From Pyrenophora tritici-repentis (taxonomy: Eukaryota > Ascomycota > Dothideomycetes > Pleosporales > Pleosporaceae), in NCBI RefSeq assembly GCF_003171515.1, contig NC_089394.1, positions 992,001 to 1,056,000 on the forward strand: 64,000 nt of DNA, in the 5' to 3' direction. Below are positions 32,861-45,322 of the stretch, piece by piece (the first letter of the stretch is position 1; each line of letters opens with the position of its first letter). The translations under genes and the position numbers were made by a program. The notes beneath the pieces were generated by a model. That model saw nothing but the letters and a program-made list of their open reading frames with translations, was not told where the DNA came from and ran no database searches.

Positions 32861-34940
32861 GGTGGCTAAATTGCTGGGGGTAGTTGGAAAAGGCTAGCTG
32901 TGTACAATACTGATATCGCGCTACTGCTGCGATATGATGTGAAAGGATCTTAATCGTGGTTGCTAGAGAGGGTCTGGTATGGGGCGTGCACCATCTTAAA
33001 TGCCACGAGCATATCTGCCCACCAGATGAACTATCTTGGGATTTACTCCACGCCTAGAGGCTGGTGTGGCTCCGCATCCGAAGGCATCATGGTTATACGG
33101 TACTGTACTGGTTGAATGGTAGGCCTGTTCCGGCAGCCTTATCTTAGGGGACTTGCGATAGCCCCACGGTATCCACCGAAGATGCTTCGCTACAGTTGCG
33201 CGGCTGAATGCTCTCATGAACAGATCGTGTGATGCATCTGGCCGCCTGCATAGCTTACCAGAGGGCAAATGGTGCAGAATTTGCGGCTTGGATGTGTGTA
33301 GGAGGGCATGTGGGTGGAGGATTTACCGCGAATGGTGCAGCGCCAGTGTAACGGTATCGTGTGCCGTCCCAGGATGTGAAGATGAAGTCTTGGTAGTTGT
33401 GCATTGCTACACAGCTATCTCCGCGATAGGACCCTGGATTGCAGAGATTTGCACCTTGTCTTGACTCGATAGAAACATGTCACCAAGATGCCGGTCCCGG
33501 AGAAGCTCACTATCTCGCAGCAGACGCCATGGTCGGTTGAGGTTGCAGGTCGACGTTCGCTTGAGGCTTCTAGCTGGGTGGCTATCACATGGAGGGGATA
33601 ACGTGATGCAGTAGGGAGATAAAGGTAATGTGGGGTTCATGGGGCGCCGGCCGGGCCATTCAGCGGCCAGCCTGACCACTTTACTCGATGTTATCGAGTA
33701 AATCGTTTGGTTTCTATATCATACACCATCTCTCACCTTAGTATGTGTCTTGCCCGACTCTTGTCCTCTTGTCACCAACTCTGTCGAAATTTTCCCACGC
33801 CTGTATCCTGTGCATGCGGACACCCTTCGCGCTCACGCCTATGCCGAAGCCGGAGCCAGCCCGCCTCCAAGCCCGTGTTGGCATTCTCACACACTTCTTG
33901 GCTGTCAGAACGGTTGTATCAGTGCAGCCCCCTTCGTGACATAAAATCCGTGTGTTGCATTTGTAGTAAAGGAAAGGAAAGGAAAGGAAAGAGAAAGAAG
34001 AACAAGGCGATGAGAAAGCGTTGCCTGCAGAAGCACATGTCGAGCGGCCAAGGCACAGGACCAAAACTCAGTAAAAGTAAGAACACCGGGGCCGAGTGCA
34101 TCAAACTGCAGTTGTAGGACCGAGCTCAGCGTGCGCCGCCGCTCGGGTCCATGACACCGTCGTCGATGAAGCCGCGCTTGGCATCGCTCGCTATCCGCAA
34201 CGCTGCGGCCAACGTCGACGCCTCAGGAAACCTTATGTAGCGCTGCACTCCTTTTCCCCTTCCAAACCCGAGCCCCATGTACATGAGCATACCCTAACAT
34301 CATGGACGCGTGGTTGGCACTTACGGTCAAACAGCGGGTACCTGCAGATAAACGAAGCCTTCATGCCATTTGCTAGATCGTGAGATGCATACTCTTGGTG
34401 AAATCATGACCCGATCTGGGCTGTCGGGCCTACTAATTGTCCTAAAATACAAGCGCTGTGTATTCTCGTGTGGCTGTTTCAACGGGCTTGTTTCAACGTC
34501 CGCGTCGATGGAGATGGTTAATTTCGGTAGTTCGTGGCGTCGACGTTTGTCCGCGGGCTACGGACAATTCATGTGCGTAGTGGAGAGAATATGTCCACAC
34601 TGCTACTCTGTGCCCAGCCTCATCGTACGACGATCGCGATTCCGAAGGTTTCGTTTCGTATTGATGGGTCAGTCGTGATATGCGCCACGTACAACTATGA
34701 CGCACCGCCCCTATTAGCATGACGCTTTTGGTGCAAAACTGTTTATGAGAAACACAAAATCCGAATTCATTGGTTATTCATTCTAGGAATAACTATCCGA
34801 TTCTCAGTATCGTAACCAAATACCGTGAGACACTGCCGTGCCTATCTGTAACCCTTGTCCGTAACGCCTCATCAACCAGATTCCCATCCGTAATCCAATC
34901 CTCCGGTACTCAACATGAAAACGTTGACATCGTTCTATCT
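32861..34940. other. 2.1-kb gene-free tract
   Basis: The start is the promoter region of the permease. Short frames on both strands show no family resemblance. A GGAAA pentamer repeat sits at about 33967-33990. I see no RNA gene or transposon. Confidence 0.45.
33967..33990. repeat. AAAGG/GGAAA pentanucleotide microsatellite
   Basis: Four to five tandem copies of AAAGG, followed by an A/G-rich stretch. It is non-coding. Confidence 0.8.
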
Positions 34941-35599
34941 CTAGAAGAAACCGCCGTTACCGTGCTTGGGCTTCTTGGCCTTGTCCTCCAGCTTGCTACC
35001 GAGGATAGACCCGGCAATGGCTCCGATGATGCCATGCCCGCCCATCTTGTTGCCGCCAAAGTAGCCGGCTGCACCGCCACCTAGAGCGCCCATAAGCCCA
35101 CGGTCGCCCTCAGCCTGCGCGTTGGGATCCGTGGGACCGTGCTGCTGTCCTGGCTGGCCATAGGCGCTATGACCTTGGGGATACTGGTCTTGGGCATATG
35201 CACCTTGCTGGGGGAATTGCTGCGATGGCTGCTGGCCGGGGTATTGGCCTTGTGGAGGATACTGGGCAGCTTGGCCGTATCTGGTACCTGTTAGCATCGC
35301 GAAACAAGTGTTATGCCGTGTTTATTCTCTTACCCTTGTTGCTGCTGGTCATAGGGTGCTACTTGTTGGCCGTGTTGGAAACCTCCGTGTGCAGGTGCAC
35401 CGTATTGCTGGTTATAACCTTGCTGTTCATAGCCCTGCTGTGGCTGACCGTAGCCCTGGCCTTGCTGCTGCGGTGGATAACCGGGTTGTTGGTAGCCGCC
35501 TTGATCCCAGCCGTGTTGCTGAGGGGGATATTGGCCTTGGGGAGGATATTGCTGCTGGTGCTGGTAACCCTGGTTGTACTGGTCGTAAGGGCCGGACAT
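34941..35599 (-). CDS. Gln/Pro/Gly/Tyr-rich protein with C-terminal glycine zipper
   Basis: Exons are 35334-35599 and 34941-35280, giving 201 residues; the 53-nt intron uses an ACCAG acceptor so that QQQQ joins GYGQAAQYPPQG. Residues 1-140 are low-complexity, made of QQYPPQGQYP and GYQQPGYPPQQ repeats like those of annexin-VII tails and other prion-like proteins. Residues 150-185 contain a Gly-rich hydrophobic part (LMGALGGGAAGYFGG, GIIGAIAGSILGSKLED), a glycine-zipper pattern that can insert in or associate with membranes. The tail is KKPKHGNGGFF. This architecture is common in filamentous fungi and its function is unknown; vesicle- or condensate-associated behaviour is a guess. Antisense frames here are artefacts of the repeats. 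Confidence 0.82.
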
Positions 35600-37181
35600 T
35601 GTGATGATGTGTTTGCTGTAAATGTTTATGCGACGTTTGTAGGTGTGAGAGTTGACAAGGTCTGGGGCGGTTGTTGCGCAAGTGAGGGGTCAATGGAGGG
35701 GTGATTAGGATTAGTTGGATTGACACAAGGTTGGGGGCCAAGACGGAGATCGAAATGGTAGTGAAGGAGGACAGGAAACGGCGAAAAAGCAACGTTAGGC
35801 TCTTATACTGATGATTCGCTTGCCGCCGCGTTTACAAACATCTGCTGACTTGAAGAACTCATCATTACACATGGAGGCGCAGCCTCTTCAAGCTGGGCTC
35901 AGCCTCGGTGACGACTGGCTGCCACGGCTGTGCGGAGCGAGCGATGCTTGGAAGCCACGGTTAGGTAGAGGCCGCATCATCCGTACCTAATTATTCACCA
36001 AATGCCGCGCCATGGTCTTTCTCTTGCAATCGTCACTGCACTGCACCTGTATTTCTCCATCCAACACGGTGCATCAGGGGCGACAGCCTGTCTTTACTTC
36101 GAGACAGCTTTCGGACGCCTCGACTCCACAGTGAACACACACACACACACACACATACCAGGCTCCTCTGCGCCTCAGGAAACACATCGTTCCGTACCCC
36201 CCTCACAGCCCCGTGCGAAACATTGTGTGCTTCTGGCTGTTCAAGGAATTGCCCTCGGCCGGATCTTCGGAGTGGAGCCGGACTTTGGAATGCGCCACCC
36301 GAGGCGCAGCGCTTTGTCACCACTCGGACTAAGTACTGTGTGGCTCCGTCGTCAGTCACGGCTCTAACCACCAACACGAGCGTCTCCTGCAAAATGTCAG
36401 TGTGAGCGCATTCCACATAGGCCGACCGGTAATATGCGGGGAAATATCAAAGGGATCAATCTACAGCCGTGGCTTTGCAATGATCAACTTTGTTCTAGGC
36501 ATCCAATAACTGCCAGTCACTCGTTGGTCACACAAAAGTTCCCCCGTAGCGTTTGATCTACTTCGGAGACGGGAGCTGAAACGCGACCATGACCCGCTGA
36601 GACAAGTCCAAGACAACTGCCAAAGCTTGCGCGACAACCTTGCTCTCGGCTTTTGGGAATCTTACCGCTTCGGGGCTGATTTGGCGTCTTTTGCGCCCTG
36701 TAACTCCGTCATTTGATCCATTGTCGTTGACTCAAGTGCTGCTAAATCTCCTGTCTAGTCCGTAGCGGCGGATTCACACCGAGCGCCTCTCCAAACTGAC
36801 ATGGGCTCAAAAGCGACTCACCATTAGCGTTGTTCATGCGTCTTTCAAATGCAACCCCTCTCGCCAGTCGCATGAACGTGTCTCGTCTTGAACGTTTGCC
36901 CAGCCATTCAATGTATCTCTGCTGACATTGCTTTCCCTTCAGTCCTTCGTTCCGCAGGCGGGCTTGTCCATTCTAATTTCTTGCTTCCTTCCATTCACTA
37001 CCACTCTCCTTTACCATCGACTACGCTGGTCGCGGTCCTGCAGGATATTACCGGATCCTCTCATCGATCGCGAGGGCCTTACATCGCTGGTCGATACTGC
37101 AGAGTATGTCTGGTGGAGGAATCGAGCGGCTGGAAGACTGAGAGGGGCTCTCCTCATCGAAGCAATCGAATACCGGAAACA
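35600..37181. other. Intergenic region with a CA microsatellite
   Basis: This is the upstream region of two divergent genes. It contains a (CA) repeat at 36135-36156. A frame beginning at 36888 runs into the next gene but its first 98 codons read as non-coding, so the CDS is started at 37182. Confidence 0.5.
36135..36156. repeat. (AC)n dinucleotide microsatellite
   Basis: About ten to eleven AC units in non-coding sequence. Confidence 0.85.
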
Positions 37182-38775
37182 ATGCCCGCTTCATGGCGCC
37201 GAGAGGTTTACGACGAGGTCGAGAATGTGGTTTTGGGAAGAGATGGCGAGCATGTGGAATCGGAAGAGCCTATGGCCACAATAAACCGGATTCTTCGAAG
37301 ATCACCATTGAACGAGCCGGGTTCCACGGACATGGCCTATGATAGTGACAGTGACGACGAAAGCGACCACGACCATGCCTTTGTTACAACGACCATGCTT
37401 GCGCCCGCTACCACACCAACGCCGTCTCTTGCCTTGCCATTACCTGTAAGGAGTTCCAGCCAGTCAATCGACGTTTACTAACGTGAACAGTTCCTTGTCA
37501 CCATGACGGTCACGGGAATACGCCCTGTCCAAACTGCCTTGGCCGACTCAGACCCCACTGAAACTGTCGTTGTAACCATGCCACCGCCTAGACAACAATC
37601 ATCCAACGGAATCTCGCAAACGACCGAGCACTTGCTCATCGCTGCTGGCTCCATCGGTAGGCAGAAATTGTCACTCGTTCTCAAATGTATACTGACCAAA
37701 CCTAGGTGCCACCATCATTATCGTCATGCTGGTACTTGCCATTTACACGATGCGCAAACGCGGCCTCACTATCAAGGACCTACTCAGCTCAGGCAGACAA
37801 CAAATGCACCGCGGCTCCCCACCATCACATACCTCGACCTACGGACAAGACACCAAACGGCCCTACGATGACGAATACACTTATGGAATGCGCGATAATG
37901 TCAATGCTCCCCAGCCAGCAGCCATCTCTCGCAGATCCGGCCCAATGTCCTCCCAGAAACCTTTGCAAGATCTCGAACGAAGTGACAGCTTCAACCAACC
38001 ACCGACTCGAGATGGTAACCGCAGCTTCTACGATGACACTGTCTCACGCTCCGATGGCCATCGCCGCAACATTAGTGAAACTCCGTCTTCACCCGTCCTA
38101 CCAATCGAAGGGCGACGGCAGAGCGCATCAACTCGCAACACTAGATCTATGGACGGTGATGAATCAACACTAGACTTCCCTGACCTACCCCAACGGCCAC
38201 CCAGCAACCTGCCAGCTCCCCCCACATTCCGCCAATTCCTCTCCAACCGTCCTTCCATCTCTCAAAGACCTGGTTTTGGAGGCGCCGCAGCAGGTGGAAT
38301 TGCGAGCAGATTCAGTTGGACAAACTCCCAAGCCCCGCAAACCCCACATGACCCCTCGCGCGATACTGCCGTACAGTCAGTTGGCCGCGACAGCTATATG
38401 ACATCACGTTCTTCCGTCCCGCGTTTCCGCACAGTAGACTCCTGGGTAAACCAACAGTCCAACCGTGTCGAAGAACAACGCCTAAAGCAGCAATTCCGCA
38501 TGACACAGTCCACCACATACTCGGAAGATGAAGTGCCGGACATGCCAGCACTACCACCTGCTACACCCAAGAATGCCAGTGGCATCACCAGGACACCAAG
38601 CGGTAAGAATGGCCTAGTTGGAAGGGACATCAAACATCAAAGACACGACACCCGTGACACTCAAACCACGGCCCCCGTCTTCAAGGCACACCCAGGAACT
38701 GAAGTCCGCTTCAGCACACGTAGTGCCGTACCATCGGAGGTCTTGGATATGGGACGTAAGAACACAGCATTGTGA
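37182..38775 (+). CDS. Single-pass membrane protein with long disordered cytosolic tail
   Basis: Exons are 37182-37445, 37491-37656 and 37706-38775, giving 499 residues; introns are 45 and 49 nt. The N-terminal part is acidic and Ser/Thr/Pro-rich (DSDSDDESDHDH, then PATTPTPSLALPLP). A short stretch precedes one membrane segment at about residues 138-158 (LIAAGSIGATIIIVMLVLAIY), made across the second intron. The roughly 340-residue remainder is rich in Ser, Pro, Arg and Asn without a recognisable fold and is probably phosphorylated. The layout resembles fungal wall-stress-sensor or Mid2-like proteins, but there is no cleavable signal peptide with the chosen start. The start is uncertain: 36888 would add 98 residues that look non-coding. 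Confidence 0.68.
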
Positions 38776-40394
38776 GCATAATATTACTCCTCGTCGTCCT
38801 CTAACAGAGAAAACTTCATCGAACATACTATTTCGCTACCGTCCATCATTTGTATTTTTTGCTTTTTACAGAGTACCCATCAGCGATTGCATTTGAATTT
38901 GCATTTTCAGCGCATTTCGGAAGGGGCGAAAAAGAGGAAGGTTGGGCGTTTGAGGCGATTGGGCGCTTGCGGGCTATGGCCAACAAGGAATAAGTGGACC
39001 CGAAACCCATGCGTAACCCAATAAGCAAAATGCCTGCTTGCCTTGGCTTCCCGCCCACAGACAGCCCGTCTCACTCGGTCTATCTTTTGTATATTGCACC
39101 TGCTTCTTTCTTTCCCTTTCTTCATCATCATCATATCCAATAGCCAAATAACCCTCTTCATCTTCTTTCTTTTTTTAAAATCTATACCTACGTAATAACT
39201 ACTTACTTAACCTTCTCCACACCCATCTGCTATGTCTCCCTGCTTCTTTGTACCAAAAGCTGCTTCTGCTTCTTGTTATCCGTTGGTACTTGTCCAGGAT
39301 CGGGATCGAGCAATCTAATTAAAGGAAAGCACTTTTGAGCGATTTACTCACCATTTGCTTCTCTAAACGGAGCAGAAACGCGCCGAAGATGTCAGGTTAG
39401 GCTCTAGAACGCCAAAGTGTGAGATGATGTCAAATCTTGGTGTGTCGTGTCTCGGAACCTCGTCGTAAAATGGCGTGGTTTGCCCTTCCGACATGTGCGG
39501 AAATAACGGCATCAGCACGGGAACGGAAATCATATGTGGCTCGGCAAGTAGGTTGGACATGGATGGGACGTATAGTAGAGGTGCTCATATAGTTGTGTGT
39601 GGTGACAAAGGTGTTGGAATGGGCGTAATCATTAATGCTATTCCAATGTACTACATTCCCTACCCTTTCCCAGCACACTCATCGCCAAAACTCAATCTGA
39701 CAAAACCCGCCCGAACACCCTTCTAACCCTCCCGACCGCATACATTGCCTCCGCCACCCGGCCCGGATGAGTTCGGTCGAGTTCCAAGTCTGCGACACGG
39801 CAAAACGAGCCGTAAATGACCGCACCACCACCACCACCACACAGTCTAAGTAACTAGTAGGTACGTACCTAAAAGAAAGAGTAAAGATTCGGGTGCACCC
39901 CACCCATGATAGTTGGACCGAGAAACGGGTCCGAAACAAGAAACTAACGTGTGGGCCGACGAACATTGCTTCATCCGAGTTTGAGGATGGGGCGTTGTTT
40001 TGGGGGGTGGGTTGGAGGTAAGGTGAGGTGAGATTGGGATGGAATGGTATGAGTTGAGGTGGGAGAGTGTTTTGTGTAGGTAGGTAGAAGTATGATTTTG
40101 CGTCATTTGTTGGTATATGATGTCATTGTAGTTTTGGGACCTTCATTTCTAGGCAATTGAGTAGATGGGTGGTATAAGATACGCATTGCAATTGCGACAA
40201 TTGTGGTTAGAAAATAGGCGCATGTCAGACTGAACAATGGAATGATTAGAAGAACTGCGGATCACGCCAGAAGACGCCAAATTGTCACGAACAAGTCAAC
40301 AAGTCAAAAGAAAGAGAAGCGTCTTACATAGATAACGCAAGGGAAACGCCCAGAACATGCAATCGCAAAACGAGAAAATGTACCGCCTCATCTC
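38776..40394. other. 1.6-kb intergenic region between convergent genes
   Basis: This is unusually long for a convergent pair. It has a pyrimidine-rich stretch near 39.1 kb and a short CAC repeat at about 39823-39841. I see no gene or structured RNA; part of it is probably 3' UTR. Confidence 0.45.
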
Positions 40395-43300
40395 TTAGCG
40401 TCCACGCCGAGCAACATCTTCTAGGAAACCTAGTAAGAAAGACTTGTCTACGGGACTCTTTCCCTCTGTTGCGCTGGCCGTCTTACTCTGGCTACCAAGA
40501 CCAACTAGACTGACACCATTGTCTTGTCCCACATTAACTCCCGAGTCGGCGGGGTGGCTCGTCGGGGCCTTCGGGATGACAATACTGGGCATGCCGCTGC
40601 CATCGCCGATGCTGGAAATCCTGCTTCTGTTCGCCATGCCTTCTGGACTAGTCGCACCGGCACTGCCATTTGCGGGCAATGGACTGACGGGGCTGACAAC
40701 ACCAGACATGGTCTTCTTGGGTGTAGGCGGGAAAGGGGAACGAGCTGGTGGTATCGGGCTATGCATCTGAGGCTGAGGCGAGGGAGAAGGCTTGCTGCCG
40801 AAAAGGGACAACAGAGCATTCTTCTGGTCCGAGGGAACAGAGTCACGTCGATCCATGGAAGACGCTGGGGGAACGGGCGATCGAGACGGCGCCATGGCCA
40901 ATTGAGCTGGCGGGGGCTGAGGTGAGGGTCCCTTGAACATGTCTAGCAGGCCTTGCGCATGTGGGGTCGGTTTGGTCGCTGGTGCTACATCAACACAAAG
41001 ATCAGTATATGTCTCTGAAACAACATCAAGGGTAAACCAAAGTTAATGCGACGTACCGTGTGATCGATCATGTTCTTACCATTGTCACGTCGATCCATGG
41101 AAGACGCTGGGGAACGGGCGATCGAGACGGCGCCATGGCCAATTGAGCTGGCGGGGCTGAGGTGAGGGTCCCTTGAACATGTCTAGCAGGCCTTGCGCAT
41201 GTGGGGTCGGTTTGGTCGCTGGTGCTACATCAACACAAAGATCAGTATATGTCTCTGAAACAACATCAAGGGTAAACCAAAGTTAATGCGACGTACCGTG
41301 ATCGATCATGTTCTTACCATTAGGCGGCACATGCGCCTTGTTTTGTTGCTGCTGGGGTCTCTTGAGGATCTGAGGTTTGAACGCTGCCTGGGGTGACCCC
41401 AAAACTTCTACAGCTTGCTGCGACGGAGGGGGAACCTTCACCATGCTCTGCGGTGAAGCTTGTGGTGCGCGTTTAAGGATCTGCTGAGGCATGAAAGGCA
41501 TGTTCGTGGCTGGCGACGGTCCACGCGAGCTCCCGCTTGTCGGCTGCTTGTTCTTCTTCATCGTTTCAAAGTCTGGAGCATTGACTGGCCCGCTAACAGT
41601 GGCTGATGTTATCTTCGTTCGTGTAGGCATTGTGGCAGAGGTTCCAAGAAGGGCATTATTAGGCGGCTTTGACGAATTCGCCGTCGGGTGCGCTGATGGA
41701 TATCCTGGGGTCTTGGGAAGAGCAGACAACTCTGCAGGCGCAACCTCTGGACTTGCTAGCGGTGGTGTGGCCCTGAACAACGACAGCAAGGAGTCCTGAT
41801 GGAGGTTCCTTGGCTTTGGTTGCTCAGGCACGAAGCTGGGACCGACGGGCGGTGACTGATATTGGGGTGGGCTGGGAGCAAACTGGCCTTGAGGAGATAC
41901 AAGACCGTGCGGCCTGTGTTGAGGAAGCGGATGTTCGATCTTTGGTGTTGTTTGCAGGCTTCTGTGTAAAGGTGCTGCTATGCTGGGATGAGGCGACTGC
42001 GCGACGGCAGGTTGTTGAGTGTTGGTCTTGAAAGAATTCAACAGTCCCATGGCATGTTGGTTCAAGTTAGGGGCTGGTAGGTTAGAAGCATGTGGTATTT
42101 CGGGCCGTCCGCGTCCGGCTGTGAACTGTGAGTCGGCCATCTCCTGGAAAGGTCTCGGATTATGTTGATCAAATACTTGCTGCATGTTAGGTGGCTGAGA
42201 TGAAAACATATGTCCTGGGTGCTGTGGAGGCTGCATGTATTGATGTGGCATGCCGTTGAAATGACCCGGAGGGCCTTGGGGTGAAAAGAATGGTGGCGGA
42301 GGCCCCATGTTGCCCATCTGAGGCGGTCGAGGATGGTGCTGACCATGAGGGCTTGAAGGTTGCATAGGCGGAGGCATCATCTGATCGAATGGCGTGCGAG
42401 GCTGCTGAGCTCCAGGCTCAGTATTGCCTTGCTTGAACAGGGCCAGGAGCGAATTTGGCTGTGGCGGTCCCGGAGCAGGGTGACTCGGAGCCTCAACTGG
42501 CGGCGTCTGAACGCCCACACTGAGTAACCGCTTGAGGGCCTCGGCGGGGTCCTCGCTTTGCTGTGGTTGTTCTCGACGGTCTTCGGACAGCTCAGGCAAG
42601 TTGTTACTGGGGGGCTGGCCTCGACCTAGCCTGGCCACCATCTCTGCGAAATTATCCGTCGGTTGCGTATCTGCGACGGGTTCAGCTTCGTTGGCCGAGG
42701 CCTCGTAGATTCCTTGTTGGAAGTCTTCGTCGTCGGTCGCTACCACGGGAGCTGGAGCCATGTTGGCGCTATTCCGTGCCCTCTGCCTCCCAAGCTTATT
42801 TTGCTGCTTTATCCATTGCTTCAGCGGACCAAGAAACGGAGCGACCATGTAAAAGCTGCTCTCTTTGATCAAATCTTGCCCATTTCCCTGATACTGCTGC
42901 TGCGCCTGGTTCTTCCGCCTCAACATGGGTAGATCCGTAAGCTTGTACCAGTCTATCTTGGAAATCTCCTTCCTCGTTTGTGGCTCGAACTCTGTGTTCA
43001 TGGGTACGCCGCGAAAGACGTATAGCATCATACTCTGCTCGCGCATTGTGACGGTAATCTTCTTCATATGCTCGTCCGGCTCGACCAGGTTGGCCTGCCT
43101 CAGATCATAGCCAGTTTCCTCCCAGACTTCTCGCACTGCGCAATCGAGATCCGCCTCTTCCTTGTTGATCTTTCCTCTAGGAAAACTCCACTTTGCGCCT
43201 TTCTTCCAGCCCTTGACTAGTACGGCGTGTGTCATCTCTTCATTAAGCATGATGGCGCCGCGCACCGGCACCCGCGTCTTGTAGGCGAGAAATTGCTCAT

Positions 43301-43562
43301 AGGCCTGCTGGTGTAGCTCTGCCGAATACTCTGAGAATAGCGGGCAGTGCTGGAACATGAGCTGGGAGAATTTGCGCAGGTGCATCGATGGTAGGTTGTT
43401 AGGGTCGATGGGGCGGATGAAGTCTTCGTAGAACCATTGGGCTTCCTCGATCTGGAAACATATTCGCTCTACAGACTGCAATTCTTCTTGGGGTAAATTG
43501 ACAATGAAGCGGACACAGAGGTCGTCGAGCCAGTCAACTAAACTTCTATTCGAGTAGCTCAT
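40395..43562 (-). CDS. DCP2: mRNA-decapping enzyme Dcp2, with tandemly duplicated internal segment
   Basis: Dcp2 removes the m7G cap in P-bodies to start 5'-3' mRNA decay. Exons are 41318-43562 and 40395-40984, giving 944 residues. Residues 1-95 are the Dcp1-binding domain (SLVDWLDDLCVRFIVNLPQE). The Nudix domain follows with its box from Gly130 to Gly151 (G-x5-E-x7-REVWEETG). The C-terminal 650 residues are disordered and Pro/Gln-rich, with repeated leucine-rich helical motifs (SLLALFK, GLLNSFK, SLLSLFR, GLLDMFK, ALLSLFG, FLLGFLEDV), the kind that bind Edc3/Pdc1. Between the two exons lie two copies of a roughly 240-bp segment. Splicing over the upstream copy (intron 40985-41317) gives the intact frame. 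The start is the ATG at 43562; the frame extends upstream without ATG. Confidence 0.92.
40842..41321. repeat. Tandem duplication of about 240 bp inside DCP2
   Basis: Copy A is 40842-41083 (242 bp) and copy B is 41084-41321 (238 bp), directly adjacent. They appear identical apart from one G lost in each of two G runs and a missing TG. Each copy holds an intron donor, intron, acceptor and the start of the last exon encoding GLLDMFKGPSP. Used as an exon, copy B would span 41080-41224 (145 nt) and shift the frame; adding back the two Gs makes 147 nt, in frame. It is either a recent duplication or an assembly artefact. Confidence 0.9.
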
Positions 43563-44315
43563 GGTGGGTGCAGGTTTGGCCTGTGTCAAGCATGCCTTTG
43601 GGCTCGGTCGCGCAGGGTGGGGAGCTGGTGGGCGTCGGGCCAGACAGCAGTCGCGTCGCGGGCAGCGGGCAGCGGGCAGGTAGGTAGTAGGTAGCGATGT
43701 GGTCTAGAATGCAGACGTGTCAGTGAGGCGAACACAGCCGCAAGTAAAGTGGAAGCCGTGGTCGGTACCGGCAAGGTTTTGGTTGTTGTTGACCTTGTTG
43801 AAGACCTATCGGGGACTTGATCGTGGCCGACTAATGGTTGGTGTCGGCAAGAGCGATCGACGTAAGGTGTGGGCGGCTGTGGCTGTGCTTGAGAGGAGTC
43901 AAGATGCCGGCACGCCATGACGTTCGTGTCGGGGGATCTTCGTCACAGAATCAAGATCCAGACTCACCGCCAGCGAATTTCACGGCGATAAGTAGACTCG
44001 CCAACTTTCCTTTCTGTCGCACATTCACTCTTCATCTGTCACAGCTCTCACCTTGTCGCCTTCACCGCGCAGTCGCACTCGACAGCTATACATAGGGCAG
44101 CGACGCGCCCGTTTCACATTTTTGGAGTAGGATAACCGCCCGCCAACCAGACCACACGCGCGCTTTGAGACAGCCGCACCCCACTCCCCAACGTCAAAGA
44201 GACGTGTTTGGGCTTTCAAAGGCATATAAGGCCTCTTGAGACATCTTCCTTAGGCTTCATTCACACAAACACCCACATCTCTACGCCAAATCTTCAACTA
44301 CACACCACACCCAAC
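43563..44315. other. Shared upstream region of DCP2 and the DUF4112 gene
   Basis: The divergent pair is separated by about 750 bp. It contains DCP2 leader sequence and, near 44225, a TATAAG element for the other gene. A 110-codon frame in the DCP2 leader (43586-43918) is not convincing as a gene. Confidence 0.5.
44225..44230 (+). promoter_or_regulatory. TATA element of the DUF4112 gene
   Basis: TATAAG lies about 90 bases before the ATG at 44316. Confidence 0.45.
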
Positions 44316-45141
44316 ATGGCGAACCTCGTAGCTAAGTACGCGATGAAGAAAGCGTTGGGCAAGGAAATGGAAAAGTACAAGGGCAAAAGTGTCGCCGGTC
44401 CTTACGTAAGCATACACATGATCTTCTTTAATTCTCACTTGCTGATCGTCTTGGCAGGACCCTTTCTATGTCGAGATACCTCATCCCACCAAGCCTGGGA
44501 AGACGAAGAAAGTTAAAAAGGAAATCCCAAGCTACATTCCGCAGCATGACGCAAACGTACTGGCCAAAGCCCGCAAGATGGCCTACAGGCTCGACTACGC
44601 CCTATTCAACTTGTTCGGCATGCGATTTGGTTACTCGTCCGTCATTGGAATTCTCCCCGTGGTTGGCGACGCCGCAGACTCTGCACTCGCTCTCAACCTC
44701 GTTCGCAAAATGCGCCAGGTCGAATGCGGTCTACCAGCTACCGTCCTCATCATGATGCTTGTCAACATTGCCATTGACTTCCTTGTCGGTCTCGTTCCTC
44801 TTGTTGGTGACCTTGCCGACGCTGCCATCAAGGCCAACGGCAAGAATGTCCGCCTGCTCGAGGAACACCTAGACAAGGTCTACAAGCCTAAAGAGCTTGT
44901 AGACAAGGATGCCAGATTACCAAGGGAGTCGCGGCCGCGTCCTGCTTCGGTCCTCGTCGACTTTGACCAGGAACAAGGCTACCAGAACTATGACGATGAA
45001 CACGAGAACGTCCGCCAGCCACAACGCTCTTATAACGGAAGACGCGTTCAGGATGAAGAAATGGGTATTCGACACGACACTCAACGATCGCGCAGGGATG
45101 ATAGGCCCAGCCGGAACAACACCAGGAGTAGTAGGCGTTGA
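44316..45141 (+). CDS. DUF4112 membrane protein
   Basis: Exons are 44316-44405 and 44458-45141 (52-nt intron), giving 257 residues. The N-terminus MANLVAKYAMKKALGKEMEKY is amphipathic. Residues 75-155 hold the DUF4112 core: RFGYSSVIGILPVVGDAADS, a helix (ALALNLVRKMRQVE), then hydrophobic LIMMLVNIAIDFLVGLVPLVGDLAD. These two related halves both end in (V)GD.AD and probably form membrane hairpins. The last 80 residues are charged and disordered, rich in Arg, Ser, Asn and Gln, ending RNNTRSSRR. The family is widespread in fungi and bacteria and of unknown function; a yeast relative localises to membranes in some surveys, but I assign no role. It has a TATA element upstream and a degenerate repeat in its 3' flank. 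Confidence 0.85.
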
Positions 45142-45322
45142 TGAGTTTTCTTATGTCTCTTTTCCTAGCCTCGTTTCTCTTACTATCTGTCGGCATGGCC
45201 ACCAAATGTGCGTGGATATTTGTATAGTACACTACTTGGTGGCCGCTCGTCTCTCCTTGATACTATACCCTAGCGCTGTTGACATTATACAGCAATGTCA
45301 TCCATATCCTTGTAATCTTTTC

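Noticed and set aside
33707..34117. Opposing frames around the GGAAA repeat
   Set aside because: They are short, open on both strands and driven by low complexity; no family.
35198..35704. 168-residue leucine-rich frame on the + strand
   Set aside because: It is the antisense of Gln/Pro/Gly repeats; the opposite strand gives a family-typical protein with a proper intron.
36888..37181. Longer N-terminus of the single-pass membrane protein
   Set aside because: The 98 extra residues read as untranslated leader without a signal peptide; kept only as an alternative start.
43586..43918. 110-residue frame upstream of DCP2
   Set aside because: Composition is like a translated leader, with no domain, directly before the DCP2 ATG.
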